64,000 nucleotides of DNA from Chryseobacterium sp. Leaf394 (GTDB taxonomy: Bacteria; Bacteroidota; Bacteroidia; Flavobacteriales; Weeksellaceae). Under the pieces are notes generated by a model. That model did no database searches, had not been told where the DNA came from, and saw only the letters and a list, made by a program, of their open reading frames with translations. The stretch covers positions 2,172,184-2,236,183 of the forward strand of contig NZ_LMQH01000011.1 in NCBI RefSeq assembly GCF_001424105.1, written 5' to 3'. The stretch's first letter is position 1; every line of letters begins with the position of its first letter. Positions 16,797 through 26,306 of the stretch are shown here, one piece after another. A program made the translations under genes and the position numbers.

Positions 16797-17525
16797 ATGC
16801 AGAACAATCAACAGCTTACCGAACTTCTTGCCCTGGATCTGGGAACTTCAATTATCAACAGACTTCCTTACGCGAAGGAGGTTTTTAAATGGCAGGACAT
16901 TGATCTTCTTCCCCATTCTTCTGAAGATACGATGCTTTGCGAAATTTATGAAAGAAACGGAAGAAACTGGCGTACCACCAACAATAATCTGATCGGATAT
17001 TTATTCTCTGGTGAACAGTTGGAAACGGTAAAAAATCAATTAAAAGAAGTGAAGAAATTTTCAGCGATGATCCCTGATTTTCAGTTTAATAAAGACAGTA
17101 TGCTCGATTTCGGGCTTTCGCTGCCTTCCTTATTTAATATTGATGTAAAAGGTGATTTGAAAAACGCAAAAGATTTCACAATCAAAGTGAGTAATGTTAC
17201 AAAATCCCGTATCACCAATATTGATGCTCCAGGAATAGAAATTTTAAAAAAATACTCTCAGTTTACACAGGATGAATCTAAAGCTTACCGAAAAAATGTG
17301 AAATTCAATTTCCTGAGCACCGCACTTTTCTATGCAGAAAGTGTAGAAATTAATCTGGAAAAGGAAAGTGGCGTACATCTTGACGTAAGCTTCAGCACCC
17401 AGAATGTGGAAGTTCAGACCAATGTAGATACCGAAACTAAAAAAAATTTTGTTTTAAGATACACAGGAAATCAGTCGCCTTTCGCTGCGAAATTTGTGAG
17501 AGGGAAAGATTTTGATATTTTATAA
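16797..17525 (+). CDS. Unknown protein divergent from clpV; gasdermin-like layout suspected
   Basis: 242 residues without signal peptide or membrane helix. I know no exact family. The order of segments resembles bacterial gasdermins: an N-terminal helix, a strand pair (MLCEIYERNGRNW, NNLIGYLFSG), an amphipathic middle (FGLSLPSLFNIDVKG), a long strand with KDFTIKVSNVTKSRI, then FLSTALFYAESVEINLEKE and a final strand ending SPFAAKFVRGKDF. The size also fits. It lacks the N-terminal cysteines used for lipidation in characterised bacterial gasdermins, and no protease gene adjoins it. It shares a 160-base divergent promoter region with clpV, so a T6SS-linked role is plausible. Fold claim is inference. 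Confidence 0.6.
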   Translation: MQNNQQLTELLALDLGTSIINRLPYAKEVFKWQDIDLLPHSSEDTMLCEIYERNGRNWRTTNNNLIGYLFSGEQLETVKNQLKEVKKFSAMIPDFQFNKDSMLDFGLSLPSLFNIDVKGDLKNAKDFTIKVSNVTKSRITNIDAPGIEILKKYSQFTQDESKAYRKNVKFNFLSTALFYAESVEINLEKESGVHLDVSFSTQNVEVQTNVDTETKKNFVLRYTGNQSPFAAKFVRGKDFDIL

Positions 17526-17649
17526 AGTAATTCTAAAAAACTGGACTTTACTGAACACAAAGCGCACAAAGTTTATCTTAATACATTCTGTTTTAAGGTT
17601 TACAAAGCCATTTCACTTGTAGAAGACCTCCAAGTTTTTAAATATAAAA

Positions 17650-17679
17650 AAACAGCAACCTAAATTTACGTTGCTGTTT
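17650..17679 (-). terminator. Terminator between hemB and the clpV-divergent gene
   Basis: AAACAGCAAC pairs with GTTGCTGTTT around a 10-nt AT-rich loop; both strands have T runs, so it can serve the convergent genes on each side. Confidence 0.85.
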
Positions 17680-17685
17680 TTTAGT

Positions 17686-18765
<1,080 letters not shown>

Positions 18766-18785
18766 TTACTAGTTTATATGCAAAA

Positions 18786-19145
18786 ATGCGTTTAATGAGA
18801 AAAATTTTACTTTTAATTATATTCACAGGCAGCTTTTTAGGGTTTTCAAATCAATTGAAAGCTCAGCTGAGAGAGCCTTCCTCCGTATCTCAAAAATCAG
18901 ATGACGGGATATTAACCGCTTACCCAAATCCGGCAAAAGACTTTTTGATGGTGAAAGCAAAAGATGCTAACTTAAAGATCAAAAACGTTACATTTTATTC
19001 CATTATGGGAACGCAGGTGGCAAGTTATAACATTAACGCCAATAAAAGCGAAATTAATATAGGTAATCTAAGACCCGGTAAATACATGATCCGTTACATT
19101 CTGAGTGACAATACTCAAAAGGTCACGCAGATCGTGAAACAATAA
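18786..19145 (+). CDS. Short secreted protein made almost only of a T9SS type A sorting domain
   Basis: About 119 residues from the ATG at 18786 (MRLMRKILLL). A signal peptide ends near LKAQ. After a short linker the rest matches the type IX secretion C-terminal sorting domain: AYPNPAKDFLMVKA, a middle VTFYSIMGTQV, LRPGKYMIRYI and a final strand KVTQIVKQ. Type IX cargo normally has a large passenger in front of this domain; here there is none. It may be a small surface protein or the remnant of a larger one. The start is set by the promoter at 18735-18765. Confidence 0.85.
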   Translation: MRLMRKILLLIIFTGSFLGFSNQLKAQLREPSSVSQKSDDGILTAYPNPAKDFLMVKAKDANLKIKNVTFYSIMGTQVASYNINANKSEINIGNLRPGKYMIRYILSDNTQKVTQIVKQ

Positions 19146-19152
19146 ATAACAG

Positions 19153-19181
19153 AATCCTGATAATCATCAGGATTTTTTTTT
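19153..19181 (+). terminator. Intrinsic terminator
   Basis: AATCCTGAT pairs with ATCAGGATT with a 4-nt loop, followed by eight or more Ts, 8 bases after the stop of the T9SS-tailed gene. Confidence 0.9.
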
Positions 19182-19249
19182 GCCCTTTATTCTGAGTTAA
19201 TTATTCCGTAACTTTCGGGTTCAAATTTATTTATCTCTAAAAAATTCTC

Positions 19250-20161
19250 ATGTTACAAGCTGAGCATATTATAAAGACCTACGATTCGGGAAAAAAAATT
19301 GCACTGGATGATTTCAGTATCTCGGTTCCGAAAGGCAGTATCTACGGACTACTCGGTCCCAACGGTGCAGGAAAAACATCATTTATCCGAATCATCAATC
19401 AGATTACCAAAGCAGATTCCGGCGACATTCATATTGATGGTGAGAAACTTAATCCTTCACACATCCGCAATATCGGATACATGCCTGAAGAACGCGGTCT
19501 GTATAAAAATATGAGCATCGGAGACCAGATTCTCTATTTTGGTGAACTGAAAGGGATGTCTAAAAACGATGCGCTTTCTGAAGCTAAAAAATGGTTTGAA
19601 AAACTTCACATTGACCAGTGGTGGAAGAAAAAACTGACAGAACTTTCAAAAGGGATGGCTCAGAAAATTCAGTTTGTGGTGACGGTTTTGCACAGACCCA
19701 ATCTTTTGATTTTGGATGAACCATTTTCAGGTTTTGATCCTGTGAATGCAAATTTAATTAAAGATCAAATCATAGATTTAAAGAACAACGGAACCACTAT
19801 AATTTTGTCAACGCACAGAATGGAAAGTGTTGAGGAAATGTGTGATTACGTGGCATTGATCAATAATTCAAAAAAAATTATTGACGGAAGAGTCTTTGAG
19901 GTTCGGGAAAAATTCAAGAAAAATATTTTTGCAGTAAAACTTTCTGAGGTGAATCAGAAAAATTTCAATTTATTTAAAGAAAAATTTGAAGTTTTAAACC
20001 TGAAAAATGAACACAGCCTCACAACCTTTGACATTAAAAATAACATTTCGCAAAACGAACTGATTAGCGAAGTTCTGAGAACGGGAAACATCAGGACTTT
20101 CGAGGAAAAAATTCCAAGTATGAATGAGGTATTTATCAGTGCAGTCTCGAATAATGGGTGA
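19250..20161 (+). CDS. ABC transporter ATPase (NatA-like), with DUF4162-type C-terminus
   Basis: 303 residues. Walker A GPNGAGKTS, signature LSKGMAQK, Walker B LLILDEPFSGFDP and H-loop STHRM are all present. The C-terminal 90 residues fit the DUF4162 region common in this subfamily. With the permease that starts 85 bases downstream it forms a two-gene exporter of the NatAB type, known in Bacillus for sodium extrusion; the substrate here is not shown. The intergenic stretch contains degenerate CATCCAGCATC-like repeats. Confidence 0.93.
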   Translation: MLQAEHIIKTYDSGKKIALDDFSISVPKGSIYGLLGPNGAGKTSFIRIINQITKADSGDIHIDGEKLNPSHIRNIGYMPEERGLYKNMSIGDQILYFGELKGMSKNDALSEAKKWFEKLHIDQWWKKKLTELSKGMAQKIQFVVTVLHRPNLLILDEPFSGFDPVNANLIKDQIIDLKNNGTTIILSTHRMESVEEMCDYVALINNSKKIIDGRVFEVREKFKKNIFAVKLSEVNQKNFNLFKEKFEVLNLKNEHSLTTFDIKNNISQNELISEVLRTGNIRTFEEKIPSMNEVFISAVSNNG

Positions 20162-20246
20162 TAATTGATAAATGATGATTGATAAACGATCAGAGATTAG
20201 ACATCCAGCATCAAACTTCCAGCACCCAACCTTTTAATAAAAATCT

Positions 20247-21557
20247 ATGAACAATATAATCTTAATAACCAAAAGAGAATTTCTGACTCAGGTGAAGAAA
20301 AAATCTTTTGTTGTACTTACACTTTTGGCTCCCATCCTACTTTTGGCATTTGGAGCAGTCATCGGGCTGATGTTTAAAGCCAATGAATCCCACACGAAAA
20401 TTGAAGTGGTAGACAACAGCGGACTGTTTAAAAACGCATTAAAATCAGATGATAAAATTAATTACAATTTTATTACAGAAGCAGATCCGGCAAAGAAAGT
20501 TGAGTCTCTGAAGAAAAGTGAAGCAACTGACGGAATTTTGATTTTACCTCAGCTGAACGGTTCTGATTATGCCGGTTTCGAAAAAAACACCCAGCTGCTG
20601 CTCAACACAAAAATTGGTTTTGACACCAAAAAAATGATTGCTTCAGACATCAATGAAGTTCTCAAAAAAGAAAAAATAAAAAAACTCGGAATTCAGAATT
20701 CCCAACTGGAAGATTTGGATAAAAGATTTTCGCTTACCACCATCAATCTTACCAACGATGATAAAGAAGATTCTGACATGGCTTTCGGTGTAAAAAGCGT
20801 TCTCAGCATGCTTCTGATGTATGTTACATTCATGTTTATCATCATTTATGGCGTTCGCGTCATGCGAAGTGTTCTGGAAGAAAAAAACAACCGTGTGGTT
20901 GAAATTATTATTTCATCTGTAAAACCGTTTGAGCTGATGATGGGGAAAATTCTGGGTGTAACATTGGTTGCTCTTACCCAGTTTATCGTATGGATTACAA
21001 TGTCTGTGATTGGAGCACTGGTTTTAAATACAGGCTTTTCATCCATTCAGAAAAATATTCCGGGAGCTGATGAGAAGATGGCTTCTAAATTTGATATCGT
21101 TGAGATGGGAACCCAAATTTCGCACAGTCTTCTGGAGCTGAATTTTCCTCTAATCATTTTCGTTTTTATTGTATTTTTTCTCTTAGGATATATGTTTTAC
21201 AGTTCGATCTACGCAGCTGTTGGCTCAGCGGTAGATAATGAAACGGAAACACAGCAATTCACCATTTTTGCCATCCTTCCGTTGATGTTGGGGATGTACG
21301 GAAGCTTTTCGGTGATGAATAACCCTGACGGGCCTCTTGGTTTCTGGCTTTCGATTATACCGTTTACTTCGCCGGTTGCGATGATTGCGAGAATTCCGTT
21401 TGGAGTACCTGCTTGGCAGATTGCGCTTTCGATTTTCCTGCTTTTAGGGACCACTATTTTTATGATTTTTGTTGCCGGGAAGATTTACAGAGTCGGGATT
21501 TTGATGTACGGAAATAAGGCGAGTATGAAGGAAATCTGGAAGTGGATTAAAGAGTAA
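20247..21557 (+). CDS. ABC-2 type permease (NatB-like)
   Basis: 436 residues. One N-terminal helix (about 20-42), a large extracytoplasmic loop (45-185), then five or six helices (about 190-425). The cytoplasmic EEKNNRVVEIIISSVKPFELMMGKI segment is the usual ABC-2 coupling motif. It partners with the ATPase at 19250-20161. The substrate is unknown; NatB-type permeases have been linked with sodium and with antibiotic or membrane-stress efflux. Confidence 0.93.
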   Translation: MNNIILITKREFLTQVKKKSFVVLTLLAPILLLAFGAVIGLMFKANESHTKIEVVDNSGLFKNALKSDDKINYNFITEADPAKKVESLKKSEATDGILILPQLNGSDYAGFEKNTQLLLNTKIGFDTKKMIASDINEVLKKEKIKKLGIQNSQLEDLDKRFSLTTINLTNDDKEDSDMAFGVKSVLSMLLMYVTFMFIIIYGVRVMRSVLEEKNNRVVEIIISSVKPFELMMGKILGVTLVALTQFIVWITMSVIGALVLNTGFSSIQKNIPGADEKMASKFDIVEMGTQISHSLLELNFPLIIFVFIVFFLLGYMFYSSIYAAVGSAVDNETETQQFTIFAILPLMLGMYGSFSVMNNPDGPLGFWLSIIPFTSPVAMIARIPFGVPAWQIALSIFLLLGTTIFMIFVAGKIYRVGILMYGNKASMKEIWKWIKE

Positions 21558-21584
21558 TTTAGAGCAAAATTTCATTTATTTAAG

Positions 21585-22138
21585 ATGAAAAACATTGATA
21601 AATTAAGTCTGGAAAATGCATATCGCCTGTTTGAAAGCGGTAACATTCTTTCTATTGAAGTTGGCTCTACAAAAGGGTTACAGCAGTTGCACCGGTAACT
21701 TTTTGAGAAGCTTTACCACTTTGCCGGAGAGATTCGTATTCATAATATTTCAAAGGGAGGTTTTCGTTTTGCGACAGCTTTGTATCTGAATGAAATTTTA
21801 GCTAAAATCGAATTGATGCCGGAAAATTCATTTGAAGAAATCATATCAAATATGTGGAAATGAACATTGCTCATCCTTTTATGGAAGGCAACGGAAGAAC
21901 ACTGCGCATTTGGCTGGATTTAATTTTAAAAAAGAATTTAAGAAAAGTGGTGAACTGGCAGTTCGTCGACAAAACTTTATATCTACAGGCAATGGAACGA
22001 AGCCCAATTAACGATTTGGAGTTGAGGACATTACTTTCTTTAAATTTAACTGAAGAAACTGAAAGTAAAGAAGTTTACTTTAAAGGAATTGAACAGTCAT
22101 ACTATTACGAGGGATACAGAAAAGAAGATGATGAATAG
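21585..22138 (+). pseudogene. Decayed class III Fic protein (NmFic-like AMP transferase)
   Basis: The frame starts with ATG at 21585 and gives [20 protein letters not shown] but hits TAA at 21696-21698 where homologues have Tyr (LHRYLF). It then continues in frame ([17 protein letters not shown]) until a single lost base near 21848 shifts it. The remaining frame carries the intact Fic motif [12 protein letters not shown], and a C-terminal SYYYEG that fits the inhibitory (S/T)xxxE(G/N) helix of class III Fic enzymes. Such proteins adenylylate targets such as gyrase. Two independent lesions mark it as inactive. It follows the permease on the same strand. Confidence 0.88.
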
Positions 22139-22164
22139 ATTTCCATCAATAATTATATACAAAC

Positions 22165-22200
22165 AAAACGCCCGGTTCTCAATGAAAACCGGGCGTTTTT
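22165..22200. terminator. Bidirectional terminator
   Basis: AAAACGCCCGGTT pairs with AACCGGGCGTTTT across a 9-nt loop, with A and T runs on both sides. It separates the Fic relic from the convergent outer-membrane protein gene. Confidence 0.93.
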
Positions 22201-22218
22201 TATTTTATTAAAAAAATA

Positions 22219-22863
22219 CTATTTAAAGATATAACTTAAGCTGAGACTTAAAACCTGTTCAGATTTTTTCTTTGCAGAGTTTGGGTCGATCTTGCTCTCA
22301 TCCAAATCCGGATAAGTGTTTGATAATCCGAAATCGTACTTCAGAGTAAGTTCTAACTGTCTTTTGTAGCTATAACCAATACCAGCACCCAATGCAAAAT
22401 TAAAGGACTTTGCTCTCCCGAATCTGTCTGTACGGTAAATCTCTCTCGACTCGTCCGTTACTTTCTGATCGATCAAAAAGTTGAATCTAGGGCCAATTTG
22501 TCCGAAAAACTCAGATTCAGCTTCAGAAAAATATCCTTTAAATGAAACAGGTACGCTGATGTAATTGTTTGCATACATCGCGTTGTAGCCCTGCATACCT
22601 TTTGCATCCTTATCCTTCCCGGATTCTCCAGCACCGTAATAAACAACTTCCGGCTGAAGGAAAAACTGATTGGAGCTTCCCATCGGAATCAATGCCAAAA
22701 CACCACCTTGGAAAGCAAATCTTCCACCTGAAGGATTGTGTGCATTTTTTACTCTGGAATTATTAACTCCTGCGGTGAGACCGAATCTTGTGTTTCTGAA
22801 ATCGATCTGTGCGGAAGCCATAAGGGAAAAGGCTAAAGCTGATGCCAATAATATTTTTTTCAT
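22219..22863 (-). CDS. Outer-membrane beta-barrel protein (PorT-like family)
   Basis: 214 residues with a signal peptide ending MASAQ. The rest is a run of alternating strands typical of an eight-strand barrel of the OMP_b-brl_2/PorT type: FGLTAGVNNS, FQGGVLALIPMG, FFLQPEVVYYGAG, YISVPVSFKGYF, FFGQIGPRFNFLI, and a terminal LSLSLSYIFK ending in aromatic-X as barrels do. It may be a small porin-like protein. The T9SS component PorT belongs to the same superfamily, but nothing specific points to it. Confidence 0.85.
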   Translation of the reverse strand: MKKILLASALAFSLMASAQIDFRNTRFGLTAGVNNSRVKNAHNPSGGRFAFQGGVLALIPMGSSNQFFLQPEVVYYGAGESGKDKDAKGMQGYNAMYANNYISVPVSFKGYFSEAESEFFGQIGPRFNFLIDQKVTDESREIYRTDRFGRAKSFNFALGAGIGYSYKRQLELTLKYDFGLSNTYPDLDESKIDPNSAKKKSEQVLSLSLSYIFK

Positions 22864-22895
22864 ATGTAGTTTTAATTATTTTTAAAGGACATATG

Positions 22896-22951
22896 TTATC
22901 GCCATATCTTCACTGTGTTTGTATGCAATGTTTATCAATGGCGATTTCATA
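22896..22951 (-). repeat. Dispersed palindromic repeat, copy 1
   Basis: On the minus strand it opens ATGAAATCGCCAT and closes ATGGCGATAAC, so the ends form an inverted repeat (ATCGCCAT/ATGGCGAT) about 55 bp long. A related copy lies at 48010-48064. Both sit immediately after the stop codon of a leftward gene (here sucD). The 22-residue ORF it contains is not conserved between copies. Confidence 0.6.
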
Positions 22952-22962
22952 TCAATTTGTTT

Positions 22963-23835
22963 TTATCCTAAAACTTTTGCGATGGTAACACCGATTTCGG
23001 CAGGAGAGTCTACAACGTTGATTCCGTTTTCTCTCATGATTTCCATTTTTGCCTGAGCTGTATCTTCTGCACCACCAACAATTGCACCTGCGTGACCCAT
23101 TGTTCTTCCTTTAGGAGCAGTCTGACCAGCGATGAAACCTACAACCGGCTTAGTAGAACCACTTGCTTTGTACCATCTTGCAGCTTCAGCCTCAAGACCA
23201 CCACCGATTTCTCCGATCATTACAACCGCTTCAGTTTCTGGGTCGTTGATGAATAATTCCAAAGCTTCTCTTGTAGTAGTACCGATAATTGGGTCACCAC
23301 CGATTCCAATTGCTGTAGAAATTCCGTAACCAGCTTTTACAACCTGGTCAGCAGCTTCGTAAGTAAGTGTTCCTGATTTTGAAACGATCCCTACTTTACC
23401 CGCTTTGAAAACGAAACCTGGCATAATACCAATTTTAGCCTCATCAGAAGTGATGATACCAGGACAGTTTGGCCCGATCAATCTGCAGTCTTTGTCAGCG
23501 ATATAAGATTTTACTTTCACCATATCAGCAACAGGAATACCTTCAGTAATACAAACGATTACTTTGATACCTGCTTCAGCAGCTTCCATGATTGCATCTG
23601 CAGCAAATGCAGGCGGTACGAAAATGATACTTACGTTTGCTCCAGCTTTCGCAACAGCATCAGCAACAGTATTGAAAACCGGTTTCCCTAAATGCTCGCT
23701 TCCTCCTTTCCCTGGAGTAACACCACCTACAACGTTGGTTCCATATTCAATCATTTGACCTGCGTGGAAAGTACCTTCGTTACCAGTAAATCCCTGTACA
23801 ATTACTTTAGAATCTTTGTTTACTAAAATTGACAT
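22963..23835 (-). CDS. sucD: Succinyl-CoA synthetase alpha subunit
   Basis: 290 residues, full length. It forms the CoA-binding and phosphohistidine subunit that makes succinate plus ATP or GTP in the TCA cycle. The CoA-binding Rossmann segment is at [18 protein letters not shown], and the phosphorylated His lies in [10 protein letters not shown] near residue 245. The beta subunit gene (sucC) is not adjacent, which is common in Bacteroidota. A TAAATTTG -7 element occurs about 44 bases before the start. Confidence 0.97.
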   Translation of the reverse strand: MSILVNKDSKVIVQGFTGNEGTFHAGQMIEYGTNVVGGVTPGKGGSEHLGKPVFNTVADAVAKAGANVSIIFVPPAFAADAIMEAAEAGIKVIVCITEGIPVADMVKVKSYIADKDCRLIGPNCPGIITSDEAKIGIMPGFVFKAGKVGIVSKSGTLTYEAADQVVKAGYGISTAIGIGGDPIIGTTTREALELFINDPETEAVVMIGEIGGGLEAEAARWYKASGSTKPVVGFIAGQTAPKGRTMGHAGAIVGGAEDTAQAKMEIMRENGINVVDSPAEIGVTIAKVLG

Positions 23836-23926
23836 TTTATTGTTTTTTAAATTTATTTTCTTAATTTATTAATGCTCACAAATTTACTTATTTTTCTTTG
23901 ATTTTAAAGAAAACCGAAGCATTTGT

Positions 23927-24829
23927 TTATTCAAGATTTCTCAATTTCACCTCTTTTTTCAGATAAGTTTTGTAATCTTCGGCAAACATTCCGATATAGG
24001 TACCTTTTTTGAGGTCACGGTTGACTCCTGTTTTGCCTAAAAGTACAGAGCCACTTTCGATATTATTTCCGGAAGCAATGCCTACCTGTCCCCACAGAGT
24101 TACCTCATCACCAATGATGCAGCAGCCAGCAATACCGACCTGAGAAGCAATCAGACATCTTTTTCCAATCACGGTATCGTGACCGATCTGGATTTGATTG
24201 TCTAAAACTGAACCTTCTCTAATAATCGTGGAATCTGTAACACCTCTGTCGATAGTGCATCCGTTTCCTATTTCTACATCGTTTTCAATTACAACATTTC
24301 CTACTGAGATTAAGCGGTCAAAATTTCCGTTGAGTTTTCTGTAATAAAATGCGTCACCACCCAAAACTGTGTTGGACTGGATGACAACATTATCACCAAT
24401 CACCGTGCGGTCGCCAATGACTACATTTGGAAAAATAATTGTGTTTTTTCCAATGGTAATATTGTTTCCTAAAACTGCTGAAGGATGAATTTTTGTTCCG
24501 TCACCAATTTCCACATCATGCAGTGTTTCTGTGAAATTGTAGATTCTGGTAAAATGGGTGTTGATTTTATTAAAATCACCAAACGGATCGTCTGAGATTA
24601 ACAGTGCTTTGCCTTCCGGACAGTCCACTTCTTTATCAATTAAAATAATGGTTGCGGCAGAATTTAAAGCTTTGTCGTAATATTTTGGATGGTTAACGAA
24701 AACAATTTCACCGGATTTTACTCTGTGGATTTCGTTGGTGCCAAAAACCTGGAAATCTTCGGAACCTACGAATTTTGCTCCAATAAGGTCAGCAATCGTT
24801 TTTAATTTTTGTGGCTGATGAAAGGTCAT
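23927..24829 (-). CDS. LpxD-like acyltransferase, second copy
   Basis: 300 residues. N-terminal UDP-binding type region (1-100) followed by left-handed beta-helix hexapeptide repeats (IGDGTKIHPSAVLGNNITIG, VIGDRTVIGDNVVI, VEIGNGCTIDRG, IGHDTVIGKRC). It is about 45 residues shorter than LpxD at 29489-30520 and differs in sequence, so it is a paralogue rather than a duplicate. LpxD adds the second 3-hydroxyacyl chain to UDP-glucosamine in lipid A synthesis; the paralogue may use another acyl chain or sugar. It lies between sucD and the orphan pair. Confidence 0.85.
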   Translation of the reverse strand: MTFHQPQKLKTIADLIGAKFVGSEDFQVFGTNEIHRVKSGEIVFVNHPKYYDKALNSAATIILIDKEVDCPEGKALLISDDPFGDFNKINTHFTRIYNFTETLHDVEIGDGTKIHPSAVLGNNITIGKNTIIFPNVVIGDRTVIGDNVVIQSNTVLGGDAFYYRKLNGNFDRLISVGNVVIENDVEIGNGCTIDRGVTDSTIIREGSVLDNQIQIGHDTVIGKRCLIASQVGIAGCCIIGDEVTLWGQVGIASGNNIESGSVLLGKTGVNRDLKKGTYIGMFAEDYKTYLKKEVKLRNLE

Positions 24830-24871
24830 ATTTTACTATTAATGATTTGCAAAGATATAAAGTTTTACATA

Positions 24872-25495
24872 TTAAAAATTGAAGTCTTCCGGTTCACCAC
24901 TAAGTTTTCTACCTAGTAAAATATCGTCAGCGTACATTTGACGTATATGGATGTCAAACGAAGAATCAGATTCTTCCTGATAGGTACTAATTCCTATTTC
25001 CTGAAGTTTTTTATTTGTATGATAAAGTTCTAAAGCTATTGGCAGATGTTCTGCTATTTTTTTAGCTCTATACTTATTTTCTGCAGAAATTAAGGCCATT
25101 CTAAAATCCTGATGAGCTTCTATCGGAATCAATTCATCTTTGATGTCACTGAGATAAGTAAAAGATTCCTGTGCTCTTTCATACTCCCATGAACCTTTGT
25201 GTTCGGTTGCTTCAACATATTCTCTTATCATGTTAAACATTTCCTTATTTTCAATCTGTCGGGCTAATTCCAGATGAACGGTTTTATCGTAATAATTCAA
25301 ATACGGTTTATCAGCATCTGGCGGTGGCGTGTATGGTGGTGCCGGTGGACTGTTTTTGATCTTTTCAGCTCTTGCCAAATCACGGTACTGGCGCTCGAGC
25401 TGCCCCCGTAAATCCGGTAAAATGAGCAGAGCACCATTTCCGGTTCTGCTATTGTGAAATTCGTACCAACCTGGCAGATTCTTTCCTTCGTCCAT
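24872..25495 (-). CDS. Protein of unknown function, second of an orphan pair
   Basis: About 207 residues from the ATG at 25493-25495 (MDEGKNLPGWYEFHNSRTG). A GTG further upstream (25537) would overlap the previous gene; the ATG 5 bases past that gene's stop is the simpler choice. There is a proline-rich linker (SPPAPPYTPPPDADKP, about 48-63) followed by a helical domain rich in Glu and Lys. No signal peptide and no family recognised. Close coupling with 25501-25998 suggests the two proteins act together. Confidence 0.75.
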   Translation of the reverse strand: MDEGKNLPGWYEFHNSRTGNGALLILPDLRGQLERQYRDLARAEKIKNSPPAPPYTPPPDADKPYLNYYDKTVHLELARQIENKEMFNMIREYVEATEHKGSWEYERAQESFTYLSDIKDELIPIEAHQDFRMALISAENKYRAKKIAEHLPIALELYHTNKKLQEIGISTYQEESDSSFDIHIRQMYADDILLGRKLSGEPEDFNF

Positions 25496-25500
25496 TTGAC

Positions 25501-25998
25501 CTACATCGACGCTTTGAACCCACTGTAATCCTGCCACTGACTTGAATAGTCGTTATAATACCATTCAAAGCTGCTGTCGTGTATGAGGTATTGACAGTAC
25601 AAATCGATGTCATAAGAGCTGGGTTCTTCCAAGAAGTTGCAACTCATTACATTCTTCTCAAGTATTTTAAAATCATAGCAGATCTCTACTCCTTCAAATA
25701 CCTCCTGTCCTGCTCTCCATCTGCATTGCGCGTCAAACAGTTTTTTCTGCTGAATCATAGCCAAATGCCTTGTTGCATAATAAATCCACTGATTTTGCCT
25801 GCTCTCGTTATGCTTTCTATAATAATCGGCATTTTGATAAGCCAACATTTTATTAAAAGCGTATTGCCTGTAAAGGTCTTTCCAGTCGGATTGTTTATAA
25901 GGCTCAAGAAAGGACTGAGTTTTGGGATTGTTTTCTACTTTTTCTTCCCAGAGTTTTCTCAAAGATTCGTAATCTTTTTTTTCGGTTTGATCTGACAT
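25501..25998 (-). CDS. Protein of unknown function, first of an orphan pair
   Basis: 165 residues opening MSDQTEKKDYESLRKLWEEK, soluble, very rich in Tyr and Trp (DYYRKHNE, NQWIYYATRHL, SFEWYYNDYSSQW). No signal peptide or recognised family. It ends 5 bases before the next gene. The pair interrupts the otherwise housekeeping run lpxD, lpxA, efp, lpxD-like, sucD, so it may be an insertion. A frameshift joining both into one gene of about 370 residues is possible but not required. Confidence 0.75.
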   Translation of the reverse strand: MSDQTEKKDYESLRKLWEEKVENNPKTQSFLEPYKQSDWKDLYRQYAFNKMLAYQNADYYRKHNESRQNQWIYYATRHLAMIQQKKLFDAQCRWRAGQEVFEGVEICYDFKILEKNVMSCNFLEEPSSYDIDLYCQYLIHDSSFEWYYNDYSSQWQDYSGFKASM

Positions 25999-26170
25999 TT
26001 GTGTATAAATTTTAAATTGAAACTATTTTTTTGATCTAACTCAAATGTAATTATATTTTGCAACGGAGAAAAATTTCAGCAACAGAACATGAAAAAAACG
26101 TAAACCAACTAAAAGAAATATAGAATTTATTAGACAGTAAAAGATTATGAATAGCAGACAGTTTTTTACT

Positions 26171-26288
26171 ATGCTCTGTCGCAGCCCGACTTGAACGGAG
26201 CTCTTTTTGTAAGCGATGGAAAAATCTCAGGCACAAAAAAGCGGGAGTGGAAGGCGGAAATAGCTGCCCAATTCAAAAAAATGCTTTG
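26171..26288 (+). other. GC-richer conserved-looking segment, possible structured RNA or repeat
   Basis: Within a 356-base gap this stretch stands out by higher GC. GCAGCCCGACTTGAACGG starts it and AAGCGGGAGTGGAAGGCGG then AGCTGCC close it. GCAG at 26181-26184 can pair with CTGC at 26264-26267, and CCCG at 26185-26188 with CGGG at 26242-26245, giving nested stems. A 33-codon open frame on the plus strand ends at an in-frame TGA but has no start. I think it resembles sequence that recurs in flavobacterial genomes, from memory only. The rest of the gap (25999-26170) shows nothing. Confidence 0.3.
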
Positions 26289-26306
26289 AGACCAGCAAGT
26301 AAAAAA

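Noticed and set aside
24872..25998. Frameshifted single gene
   Set aside because: The second frame has an ATG 5 bases after the first stop, so two coupled genes explain it without an error; kept only as an alternative.
26051..26236. 61-residue minus-strand frame between efp and the orphan pair
   Set aside because: No motif, unusual composition, crosses the segment with possible RNA stems.
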